Shown: positions 1 to 5,530 of the stretch, piece after piece
Layout: the number at the start of each line of letters is the position of its first letter
How positions within the stretch are numbered: position 1 is the stretch's first letter
Assembly: GCA_002451085.1 (NCBI GenBank)
Contig: DKBE01000020.1
Span: 1,308-7,078 of the forward strand
Length of the DNA stretch: 5,771 nucleotides
DNA from: Proteobacteria bacterium UBA6908
GTDB taxonomy: Bacteria > Pseudomonadota > Gammaproteobacteria > Acidiferrobacterales > UBA6901
Reading direction: 5' to 3'
Translations under genes and position numbers: made by a program
The notes under the pieces: model-generated
What the model was told of the DNA's origin: nothing
The model's database searches: none
Seen by the model: only the letters and a program-made list of their open reading frames with translations

Positions 1-453
1 GATGATCGCGATCTGGAAACGCTCAAGGCTGCCGGCGCGACCGAGGTGGTGCCGGAGAGTCTCGAAGGCAGCCTGATGATGGGCTCACATCTGCTAATGT
101 TGCTTGGCGTGCCGGTATCGCGTGTGCTGCGCCAGGTGCAGAGTGTGCGTCGTGACCGTTACCGCATGTTGCGCGGGTTCTTTCACGGTGCCGCGGGTGT
201 CGATGAAACTGAAGAGTCATATCGCGAACGCCTGCATTCAGTGACGCTGCCGGTACAGGCATTTGCGGTTGGCAAGAAACTGGCCGAGTTGCCGCTTGCC
301 GAATCCGGCGTCACGGTGACCGCCGTGCGCCGCGGCGGCATCACCGGCCCCGAGCCGGAACCGGACACCAAGTTGATTGCCGGGGATGTGCTCGTGCTGT
401 TCGGCAAGCCGGAGGCACTGGAACATGCGGAGAAGGTGTTGTTGGAGGGCTGA
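1..453 (+). CDS. Monovalent cation:proton antiporter (CPA2/KefB-like), C-terminal part only
   Basis: Frame 1 is open from the first base to the TGA at 451-453 and gives the last 150 residues of a longer protein; the start and the membrane antiporter domain lie outside the window. The first residues (DDRDLETLKAAGATEVVPES) look like the end of a TrkA-N/RCK Rossmann domain, where 'AGATEVVPE' is typical of Kef-type proteins. A helical linker follows with RYRMLRGFFHG near residues 53-63, also characteristic of this family. From about residue 79 to the end is a TrkA-C (RCK-C) domain, with a phosphopotassium-ligand-type fold ending in IAGDVLVLFGKPEALEHAE. In the family these cytoplasmic domains gate K+/H+ or Na+/H+ exchange in response to nucleotide or ligand. 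It converges with the minus-strand gene ending at 495, leaving 41 bases without a clear terminator. E. coli KefB/KefC lack a TrkA-C domain, so I give no symbol. Confidence 0.88.
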   Translation, partial: DDRDLETLKAAGATEVVPESLEGSLMMGSHLLMLLGVPVSRVLRQVQSVRRDRYRMLRGFFHGAAGVDETEESYRERLHSVTLPVQAFAVGKKLAELPLAESGVTVTAVRRGGITGPEPEPDTKLIAGDVLVLFGKPEALEHAEKVLLEG

Positions 454-494
454 CTATTGATTCACCGGCCCGTGGAACTGGTGCGGCGCTACAG

Positions 495-1139
495 TTATTC
501 GCGTTGAAAATGCCGGTAAGCCTTGTCCGTCAGTTCGCTCGCGAGTTGACCGGCGATTACCTCCATTTCCAGATAAATAGTCTCCGCGAGTTTGTCGCGT
601 GCCAGGCTGGCGAACGTGGGCAAGCGCACGGAACGGTTTAGCGCTTTCGTCTCTAGCGCGTACAAGTGAAGAATCTTGCCCAGCGCGGTGTGAAATTGCT
701 TGCGGGCGTAGGCCTGCGCGACCGCCTGCCGGAAGCGTGGTGTGGATTGCCAATGGGCGAGCAGCCGGTAGCTCATGGCCAGCAGGCACTCGATGCGCTG
801 GCGACGGGTCGGTTCGATGTCCGGGTAGCGGATGTCGATGGCGAGCGGGAAGGGTGCGGCCTGCTGGAGAAAGGCCTGATCGATTCCGCGCGCCTCGTGC
901 AGCAGCTGCTCGGTGTCCGATATATCGGGCGCGCGGCCGGCGCGTAATGCCTCGGCCGCCGCGACGATCACGCGCCGGTCCTTGTCAATTTCCTTGCGGA
1001 CGTTGATGTCGAGAAACGACTGGAAGGCCGGTAGCGCCAGACCGAACAGGGTGTGACGTGTCAGCCTTTCAACCGTGCGGCGGCTGAATGCCTGCATCAT
1101 CGTGCGGTCCATCGCGCACAGTACGCCAATCCTGTCCAC
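495..1139 (-). CDS. Conserved-looking helical protein of unknown function
   Basis: I do not recognise this 214-residue product. It has no signal peptide and no convincing membrane segment. It is rich in Ala, Leu, Arg and Gln and looks almost entirely alpha-helical and soluble. Notable stretches are a basic N-terminus (SRRTVERLTRHTLFG, residues 19-33), an acidic/basic segment DINVRKEIDKDRR (44-56), a Pro-rich hinge (PFPLAIDIRYPDIEPTRRQR, 96-115) and helical repeats to the end. The reading frame opens at a GTG (1137-1139) with no visible Shine-Dalgarno sequence; ATG codons at residues 10, 14 and 15 are equally likely starts, so the true protein may be about 200-205 residues. It begins 14 bases after the stop of the methyltransferase gene on the same strand, which suggests one transcript, perhaps with translational coupling. 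Its role may therefore relate to that enzyme; that is inference only. It ends at TAA (495-497), facing the antiporter gene. Confidence 0.75.
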   Translation of the reverse strand: MDRIGVLCAMDRTMMQAFSRRTVERLTRHTLFGLALPAFQSFLDINVRKEIDKDRRVIVAAAEALRAGRAPDISDTEQLLHEARGIDQAFLQQAAPFPLAIDIRYPDIEPTRRQRIECLLAMSYRLLAHWQSTPRFRQAVAQAYARKQFHTALGKILHLYALETKALNRSVRLPTFASLARDKLAETIYLEMEVIAGQLASELTDKAYRHFQRE

Positions 1140-1153
1140 GGCGGTGGCCGGCG

Positions 1154-1927
1154 CTAGCGTTCGGGCGCTTTGGCAGCCTTGTGAAATCCGAGCATGCCAC
1201 CGAGCAGGGTTTTGCTGGAGACCTCCTGATAACCCAGCTGCCTGAGCAGCTGCGAGAACTCATCCGCGGAATAGAACATGCGCAGGGTGCTGATGAAGTA
1301 ATCCCGGCAGTTCAGTGCGGCGCTGTTGCTGCGAAAGATAGCCGCGGTGAACGTGAGGCAGGCGCGCAGGTATCCGTAGTAGAGTCGTTCCACCAGCTTG
1401 TTGCCGGGGCGCAGCATGTCACTGTGGTAAAAATGACCACCGGGTTTGAGCACCCGCTGGATTTCCTTGGCGACATCCATGATGCGCAGGTGGCGGGAGG
1501 CGTACTGCAAGGTCACCACATCGAAATGGTTATCCGGGAACGGCAGTTTGTGTACATCGCCAATGACACTCTCAATATGCAGGCCACGTTGCGCCGCGCG
1601 TTGCCGCCCGACCTCCTGCATGGCCTCGCTGCGGTCGATAGCGTGAACTTCCAGGTCGCGCTGTTTGCCCAGTAGGGCAATGCCGACAGCGTTGGTGCCG
1701 GCGCAGACATCCAATACCCGTTGACCGCTCTTGACCTCGATGGTCGACAGGAAGCTCTTGCGAAACCAGTTCCAGAGGCCAAGGCTCGCGACGTGGTTTG
1801 CCCGGTCGTAATACCTGGCGACATCGGCAAAGACGTCGTTGAGTTCCTGCGTCCAGACTTGCTTGAATTGGTCTTCGCGCCCGTCTTCGCGAGCTGAAAA
1901 CTGAATTACTCGTTCCCCGTTGGCCAC
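1154..1927 (-). CDS. Divergent UbiE/COQ5-family SAM-dependent methyltransferase
   Basis: The 257-residue product is a class I (Rossmann) SAM methyltransferase. Motif I is VLDVCAGTNAVGIALL (71-86), the acidic residue after strand 2 is D98 (HAIDRS), GD is at 123-124, motif II is FDVVTLQYASRHL (135-147) and motif III is RVLKPGGHF (158-166). The overall plan matches UbiE, the C-methyltransferase of ubiquinone and menaquinone synthesis: a YDRANHVASLG segment (40-50) stands where UbiE has YDxMNDxMSxG, and the C-terminus LLGGMLGFHKAAK resembles UbiE's GG...H+G.K ending. Both UbiE signatures are degraded, though: Met to Ala and His to Trp in the first, and the E-x-S after motif III is absent (HSDML). 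Motif I has CAGTNA in place of the usual GGTGD. It is therefore probably a paralogue with another, perhaps quinone- or lipid-like, substrate rather than the housekeeping enzyme. The GTG start is supported by AAGGA six bases upstream. It is followed closely by the gene at 1139-495. Confidence 0.85.
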   Translation of the reverse strand: MANGERVIQFSAREDGREDQFKQVWTQELNDVFADVARYYDRANHVASLGLWNWFRKSFLSTIEVKSGQRVLDVCAGTNAVGIALLGKQRDLEVHAIDRSEAMQEVGRQRAAQRGLHIESVIGDVHKLPFPDNHFDVVTLQYASRHLRIMDVAKEIQRVLKPGGHFYHSDMLRPGNKLVERLYYGYLRACLTFTAAIFRSNSAALNCRDYFISTLRMFYSADEFSQLLRQLGYQEVSSKTLLGGMLGFHKAAKAPER

Positions 1928-1933
1928 CGGCAG

Positions 1934-1938
1934 TCCTT
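1934..1938 (-). promoter_or_regulatory. Ribosome binding site of the UbiE-like methyltransferase gene
   Basis: On the minus strand this reads AAGGA, six bases before the GTG at 1925-1927. It is the best Shine-Dalgarno match among the genes in the window and is what decides for the GTG as start codon. Confidence 0.6.
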
Positions 1939-1956
1939 GTAGTTTATTTGTTGGTG

Positions 1957-1967
1957 TGTACTGTACA
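1957..1967. repeat. Perfect odd palindrome TGTAC-T-GTACA in the methyltransferase leader
   Basis: TGTACTGTACA is a perfect inverted repeat around one central base. It lies about 30 bases upstream of the GTG of the methyltransferase gene, just downstream of an AT-rich stretch (TATAGA on the minus strand at 1974-1979, a possible -10 with no good -35). Position and symmetry fit a small operator, but 11 bases can arise by chance and no regulator is identified. The 162-base spacer 1928-2089 contains no credible ORF. Confidence 0.3.
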
Positions 1968-2040
1968 TCCAGATCTATACACGCCGCTGTCCATATTAAA
2001 TAGCGCGGCCGCTGATTACCAGAAACAACAATACCTGATG

Positions 2041-2064
2041 CCGGGTTATTGCCGGATCACCCGG
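2041..2064 (-). terminator. Weak hairpin downstream of the secreted-protein gene, possible terminator
   Basis: CCGGGT (2041-2046) and ACCCGG (2059-2064) can pair around a 12-base loop, 26 bases past the stop codon of the gene ending at 2090. On the minus strand the stem is followed after several bases by a T-rich but interrupted stretch (TATTGTTGTTTCT), not a clean U-run. It could be a weak or Rho-assisted terminator, or incidental pairing. Confidence 0.25.
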
Positions 2065-2089
2065 AAAGGAAACCACTGATTGCGGTGCT

Positions 2090-2941
2090 TTACGAGCGGC
2101 TCAGTACTGTCAGCATGTCTTTCTTGAGATTCTCCAGCCATCCCGGTTTGCCTTCCTGTGTGCCGGTGATGAAGCCGATTTCCACATAGGGCGCCTGTAC
2201 GCGTATTTCCACCCAGTGGCGCACGCCGCTTTTTTCCAGGCTTCCCCGCAGGCAGTTCTTGTCGCAGGATTCCAGGCTCCACTCACGCAGGTGAAGTGCC
2301 TGCTGGCCGGCAGTCATGAGACGTTGTGTGTCCGTATCCGGTTTCGGGATGCGAAAGATAATGGTTCGGGACAGCGTCGTGCCTTGCGCCGGAATTGGTG
2401 GAGCGACTTTGCTTTGCAGGGCTTGCTCAGACGACCCGGCGGTGGATGCTGATGCGACAACGGTGTAGGCCATGATGGTCTTGCCGGCAGAAGTCCGCAT
2501 ATCAAATGTGGAATCGCTGGTTTGGATTAGGCTGAAGCATCCGCTTTCAGGGTAAGTTGCCTTGTTCCAGTCAATACAGACTAGATTCTTGTCTTCCTGG
2601 ATACGGATCCGCCCGTAGTCCTCTTTCAACTGGCAGGTGGGGCAATTCCGTTCTGCGTCTCGGCGTGAAATCGTCAATGTAAATGGGCGAGATGTCGAAT
2701 TGGCATGCATGCGCGTATAGGATGAAAAATGCCGGGTAATATCAGCACCGGTCAGAACACGCGGGTAAACGGTTCCATCGGGCTGGACCTTCGACTCCAC
2801 GGTAGCGGGTGAAACGGCATTGACAGTCGGCACGACGAGTGCGGTTGTGAGAGCAAAGAGAAGACACTCCTCTGTCAGGCGATGCAGTCGTGACGATTGG
2901 TGTGCTGGCGACAAGGGGTTCACCATTTTGATGTGAGTCAT
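2090..2941 (-). CDS. Secreted Cys-containing protein of unknown function
   Basis: The 283-residue product has a likely Sec signal peptide: Arg/His-containing n-region (about 15-22), hydrophobic core LLFALTTALVVPTV (27-40) and a cleavage site after VNA (42). The mature protein should be periplasmic or exported, without a lipobox. Residues 60-160 begin with LTGADITRHF and contain CPTC (100-103), then an aromatic/Cys pattern, NLVCIDWN and ESGCFSLIQ (C122, C135); this order loosely recalls DUF995-like lipocalin-type periplasmic domains. A Ser/Ala/Pro-rich linker spans about 163-190. The C-terminal part (205-283), with WSLESCDKNCLRGSL (C226, C230), HWVEIRV, YVEIGF and GWLENLKKDM, loosely resembles a class of small proteobacterial lipoproteins ending in a W-x-x-N-L-x-x-x-I pattern. 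Six mature cysteines suggest up to three disulfides. The ATG at 2941 lacks a well-spaced ribosome site; an ATG five codons later is an alternative. The similarities are from memory, so the function is left open. Confidence 0.78.
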   Translation of the reverse strand: MTHIKMVNPLSPAHQSSRLHRLTEECLLFALTTALVVPTVNAVSPATVESKVQPDGTVYPRVLTGADITRHFSSYTRMHANSTSRPFTLTISRRDAERNCPTCQLKEDYGRIRIQEDKNLVCIDWNKATYPESGCFSLIQTSDSTFDMRTSAGKTIMAYTVVASASTAGSSEQALQSKVAPPIPAQGTTLSRTIIFRIPKPDTDTQRLMTAGQQALHLREWSLESCDKNCLRGSLEKSGVRHWVEIRVQAPYVEIGFITGTQEGKPGWLENLKKDMLTVLSRS

Positions 2942-2953
2942 AGATATGTCTAG

Positions 2954-2982
2954 TGCACCTCGGAGTGGTTACGATCGGTGCA
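2954..2982 (-). repeat. Leader hairpin covering the only SD-like sequence of the secreted-protein gene
   Basis: TGCACC (2954-2959) and GGTGCA (2977-2982) are a six-base inverted repeat. In the minus-strand transcript the stem can extend by TCG/CGA after a two-base bulge, closing a nine-base loop. One arm contains GGTG of the sequence GAGGTG, the only Shine-Dalgarno-like stretch before the ATG at 2941, although its spacing of about 16 bases is too long to be typical. Confidence 0.35.
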
Positions 2983-2984
2983 AA

Positions 2985-3013
2985 GTTTTCAGGATGTTCC
3001 AGTCAGCTGTCAA
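2985..3013 (-). promoter_or_regulatory. Candidate sigma-70 promoter for the secreted-protein gene
   Basis: On the minus strand a perfect TTGACA (3008-3013) is followed after 16-18 bases by A-rich hexamers (TGAAAA, GAAAAC or AAAACT at 2984-2991) that match the -10 consensus only at three positions. The site lies 40-70 bases upstream of the ATG at 2941, in the 84-base gap after the membrane-protein gene. The strong -35 makes an own promoter plausible; the weak -10 suggests low or activator-dependent expression. Confidence 0.35.
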
Positions 3014-3025
3014 TAGATCAGGTGA

Positions 3026-3697
3026 TCAACTGTGCTCCGGTGGGCTCGATTGCATATAGATTGCCGTGCCGCCCATTACCAGAAATAGCACTACATAATC
3101 CCAGTTGAACGCCAGATAACTCGGAAACGAGATCACCAGCAATGCCAGTGCGGTCAGCGAGGCAAACGGCTGAAACCGGAACAACGCACCAATCAGCGTG
3201 GCGATCAAGAGCATCGACTGGAACTTGGTGATGTTCACGTACCAGTCGCTGATGCCCGGCACACCTTCCCACACCATCTCATAGTGCGGCAGCAATTTCT
3301 GCGACCAGGTATCGTCGGCCGGGGGCAGTTGCTGCATGGTCGGCACCTTCAGCCACTCGAACGGATAGCTTAATCCTCCGCCAAGCAGCAGCTTGAACAT
3401 CAGCAGCAGCAACAGGAAGTTCAGCACCACCAGCGGCCAGCGCCACGGCTGGGCATAAAAGCGGAAGAACCCACGGTGGTAGGCGAGCAACAGGAACAGG
3501 GCTGCGAACAACGGCTGGTAATAATGCTGCGGCAGCCCCAGCCCGAGGTAGCCGAGCGTGAGTGCCGCCAGTCCGAGGCCGAGCGGCCAGCCCGGGTGCA
3601 GTCCCGGCGGAAGTCCGCGATCCGTGGCTGTGGCCAGCCGCTGTTCAAGCTGATTGATGCGCGCTTCAAGCAGATTCAACCGGTTGTCATCGATCAT
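3026..3697 (-). CDS. Multi-pass membrane protein with N-terminal coiled coil, unknown function
   Basis: The 223-residue product starts with a short heptad-like charged helix (LNLLEARINQLEQRLA, residues 7-22), likely a cytoplasmic coiled coil. About six hydrophobic segments follow: roughly 37-56, 60-76, 86-107, 160-174, 178-196 and 198-216. Between the third and fourth lies a polar loop of about 50 residues (SYPFEWLKVPTMQQLPPADD and beyond) rich in Trp, Pro and Tyr, probably extracytoplasmic. I see no catalytic motif, transporter signature or cofactor site. The ATG at 3695-3697 has only a poor ribosome site (GGGAT upstream). The gene is divergent from the oxidoreductase gene across 62 bases, so the two could share control. 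It ends at TGA (3026-3028), 84 bases before the next minus-strand gene, which has its own candidate promoter. The protein could be a conserved inner-membrane protein of the cell envelope; I cannot assign a role. Confidence 0.8.
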   Translation of the reverse strand: MIDDNRLNLLEARINQLEQRLATATDRGLPPGLHPGWPLGLGLAALTLGYLGLGLPQHYYQPLFAALFLLLAYHRGFFRFYAQPWRWPLVVLNFLLLLLMFKLLLGGGLSYPFEWLKVPTMQQLPPADDTWSQKLLPHYEMVWEGVPGISDWYVNITKFQSMLLIATLIGALFRFQPFASLTALALLVISFPSYLAFNWDYVVLFLVMGGTAIYMQSSPPEHS

Positions 3698-3759
3698 GGG
3701 CGATCCCGAAGGGGCTGTGTTAACGTGTACACACTGCCATAAAGTGTAGTCGTCGCGCG
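3698..3759. promoter_or_regulatory. Divergent intergenic promoter/operator region
   Basis: These 62 bases must serve both the membrane-protein gene (minus) and the oxidoreductase operon (plus). They contain the perfect palindrome GTGTACAC (3725-3732) and an overlapping inverted repeat ACACT-7-AGTGT (3731-3735 with 3743-3747). A weak plus-strand -10 (TAAAGT, 3740-3745) lies within the second repeat; no good -35 is visible. TACACT on the minus strand is a possible -10 for the other direction. Neither ATG at 3760 nor 3769 has a Shine-Dalgarno sequence. An operator for a dimeric regulator is plausible but unproven. Confidence 0.4.
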
Positions 3760-4770
3760 ATGTCCAGCATGCAGGCCATGGTCATGACCCGCACCGGCGG
3801 GCCGGAGGTGCTCGAACTTCAGCAGTTGCCGCTGCCGGCGCTGCCCAGTCCCGGGCATCTCCGGGTGCGGCTGCATGCCGCCGGTGTCAATCCGGTCGAT
3901 ACCAAGCTGCGTGCCAACGGTACCTATTATCCGGAGCGCTTGCCGGCAATCCTCGGCTGCGATGGTGCCGGGGTGGTGGAGTCGGTTGGCAGTGCGGTCA
4001 CGCGCTTCAAGCCGGGCGACAAGGTGTACTTCTGCAATGGCGGCCTCGGTGGCGAACCCGGTTGTTACGCCGAGTACACCACGGTGCATGCCGAGTATGC
4101 GGCGCGCATGCCGGTGAATCTCGATTTTGTGCAGGCGGCGGCCATGCCGCTGGTGTTGATTACTGCCTGGGAGGCATTGCACGACCGGGTCGATCTGCAG
4201 CGCAATGACCGGGTGCTGATCCATGCCGGAGCCGGCGGGGTCGGTCACGTGGCGGTGCAGCTCGCCAAACTGTCCGATGCGCAGGTTGCGACCACGGTTG
4301 GCGACAACGCCAAGCTGCAGTTCGTGCACGATCTGGGCGCCGACCGGATTATCGAGTACAAGAAGGAAGATTTCGTGCAGGCCGCGCTCGACTGGACCGA
4401 TGGCGCGGGCGTCGACGTGACGTTCGACACCGTCGGTGGCGCGACGTTTTGCCGCTCATTCGCTGCAACCCGGGTCTACGGCCAGGTTGTCACGCTCCTG
4501 CAGACCAACTGCGATGTCGACAGCATCAAGCTGGCACGCTTGCGCAACCAGAGCATTCATTACACCCTCATGCTGACTCCGCAGTACCTGGCACTGCACG
4601 CCGCGCGTGTACACCAGCGCGAGCTGCTGGAACAGGCCGCGCGCCTGGTCGAGGCCGGCGATTTGTGGGTGCGGGTCAGTGATGTGCTGGGATTGTCGGG
4701 CGCGGCTGAAGCGCATCGCCGCCTTGGCGAGGGCCACAATATCGGCAAGATCGTTTTGCGGATCGACTGA
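3760..4770 (+). CDS. Zinc-independent NAD(P)H:quinone oxidoreductase-like MDR enzyme
   Basis: The 336-residue product belongs to the medium-chain dehydrogenase/reductase superfamily, quinone oxidoreductase (zeta-crystallin) branch. The N-terminal GroES-like domain has AGVNPVDTKLR (41-51) and ILGCDGAGVVESVG (64-77), the family's core; VNPVD replaces the segment where alcohol dehydrogenases carry a catalytic zinc Cys, and GCD stands in place of GHE, so the enzyme should lack zinc. The nucleotide-binding Rossmann domain follows, with HAGAGGVGHVAVQLAK (155-170), where AGGVG is the NADPH-type glycine motif, and VDVTFDTVGG (218-227). It likely reduces quinones or activated enones in the cytosol with NADPH; the actual substrate is unknown. 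Length is normal. The ATG at 3769 (MQAMVMTRTGGPEVLE) matches the family's usual N-terminus better than the one at 3760; neither has a ribosome site. It ends 4 bases before the ABC ATPase start, which indicates an operon. Confidence 0.9.
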   Translation: MSSMQAMVMTRTGGPEVLELQQLPLPALPSPGHLRVRLHAAGVNPVDTKLRANGTYYPERLPAILGCDGAGVVESVGSAVTRFKPGDKVYFCNGGLGGEPGCYAEYTTVHAEYAARMPVNLDFVQAAAMPLVLITAWEALHDRVDLQRNDRVLIHAGAGGVGHVAVQLAKLSDAQVATTVGDNAKLQFVHDLGADRIIEYKKEDFVQAALDWTDGAGVDVTFDTVGGATFCRSFAATRVYGQVVTLLQTNCDVDSIKLARLRNQSIHYTLMLTPQYLALHAARVHQRELLEQAARLVEAGDLWVRVSDVLGLSGAAEAHRRLGEGHNIGKIVLRID

Positions 4771-4774
4771 ACCG

Positions 4775-5530
4775 ATGAATGATTCCGTGATTCAGGTCGA
4801 AGGTCTGACCAAATGCTACGGTGAGCTGGCGGCCGTGGATAACATCTCATTTGCGATCGCCGCGGGTTCCACTGGCGGCTTGCTGGGCGGCAACGGGGCC
4901 GGCAAGACCACCACGCTCTCCATGCTGCTGGGGCTGCTGCTGCCAAGCGCCGGCAGCATCCGCGTCCTCGGCGAAGACATGCTCGCGCATCGCCACCGGG
5001 TGCTGGCACGCATGAATTTTTCCTCGCCGTACGTCGATTTGCCGCACCGCCTCACCGTGCAGGAAAACCTCAGTGTGTACGCGCGACTGTACGGCTTACG
5101 TGACCGCACGACGCGCATCCGTCAGTTGGCCGAGGACCTCGACATTGCCGCCTTTCTGAAGCGCGCCTACGGCCACCTGTCGGCCGGACAGAAGACACGG
5201 GTCGGACTGGCCAAGGCACTGCTCAACACGCCGGAACTGCTGCTGCTCGACGAGCCGACCGCCTCGCTCGATCCCGATACCGCTGACCGCATGCGCGGCT
5301 ATCTCAAGGCCTACAAGGTCCGCACCGGTGCAACGGTGGTGCTGGCCTCGCACAACATGCAGGAAGTCGAGCGCCTGTGTGATGATGTAATCATGATGCG
5401 CGCCGGAAAGATCGTCGATCGCGGTACCCCGGCCGAACTGCTGAGCCGCTTCGGCCGCGAGAACCTGGAAGAGGTGTTTCTCGATATTGCCCGCGAACGG
5501 CGGCGCGATGACTCGGGGCAGGCGGCATGA
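4775..5530 (+). CDS. ABC transporter ATP-binding protein (ABC-2 exporter type)
   Basis: The ATG at 4775 begins a 251-residue ATPase of the drug/polysaccharide exporter (COG1131-like) type; the open frame extends further upstream, but that part overlaps the oxidoreductase gene and has no ABC character. Walker A is GGNGAGKTT (38-46), with Gly where Pro is usual. The signature is LSAGQKTRV (135-143), Walker B LLLLDEP (155-161), D-loop SLDPD (164-168) and the switch histidine H193 (ASHNMQE). The Q-loop region reads MNFSSPYVDLPHRLTVQENL (80-99), so the usual glutamine is missing. The C-terminus ends in a charged helix. The protein hydrolyses ATP on the cytoplasmic face to drive the permease encoded next, whose ATG overlaps this gene's stop (ATGA at 5527-5530). 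There is no ribosome site before 4775, so translation is probably coupled to the oxidoreductase gene 4 bases upstream. Substrate unknown. Confidence 0.93.
   Translation: MNDSVIQVEGLTKCYGELAAVDNISFAIAAGSTGGLLGGNGAGKTTTLSMLLGLLLPSAGSIRVLGEDMLAHRHRVLARMNFSSPYVDLPHRLTVQENLSVYARLYGLRDRTTRIRQLAEDLDIAAFLKRAYGHLSAGQKTRVGLAKALLNTPELLLLDEPTASLDPDTADRMRGYLKAYKVRTGATVVLASHNMQEVERLCDDVIMMRAGKIVDRGTPAELLSRFGRENLEEVFLDIARERRRDDSGQAA

Noticed and set aside
454..494. Possible bidirectional terminator between the convergent antiporter and helical-protein genes
   Set aside because: Only a four-base CACC/GGTG pairing is visible, with no T-run on either strand.
599..1006. 135-codon Arg/Ala-rich plus-strand open frame
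   Set aside because: It lies opposite the minus-strand helical-protein gene, has a composition typical of off-frame GC-rich DNA and lacks a ribosome site.
1088..1675. 195-codon plus-strand open frame opposite the methyltransferase
   Set aside because: It is a shadow of the minus-strand gene, whose SAM motifs are clear; the plus-strand translation shows no family motif or ribosome site.
1971..2012. AGATCT and GCGGCCGC in one spacer, resembling a cloning junction
   Set aside because: Both are short natural palindromes; no vector sequence or break in gene content surrounds them, and GCGGCCGC is expected now and then in GC-rich DNA.
3694..4329. 211-codon minus-strand open frame opposite the oxidoreductase
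   Set aside because: The plus-strand frame encodes an intact MDR enzyme; the antisense product is His/Arg-rich with no recognisable domain, typical of antisense frames in GC-rich genes.
4607..4774. Upstream in-frame extension of the ABC ATPase
   Set aside because: The extra 56 residues overlap the end of the oxidoreductase gene, are Cys/Trp/Arg-rich and resemble no ABC N-terminus; MNDSVIQVEGLTKCYG is the normal start.
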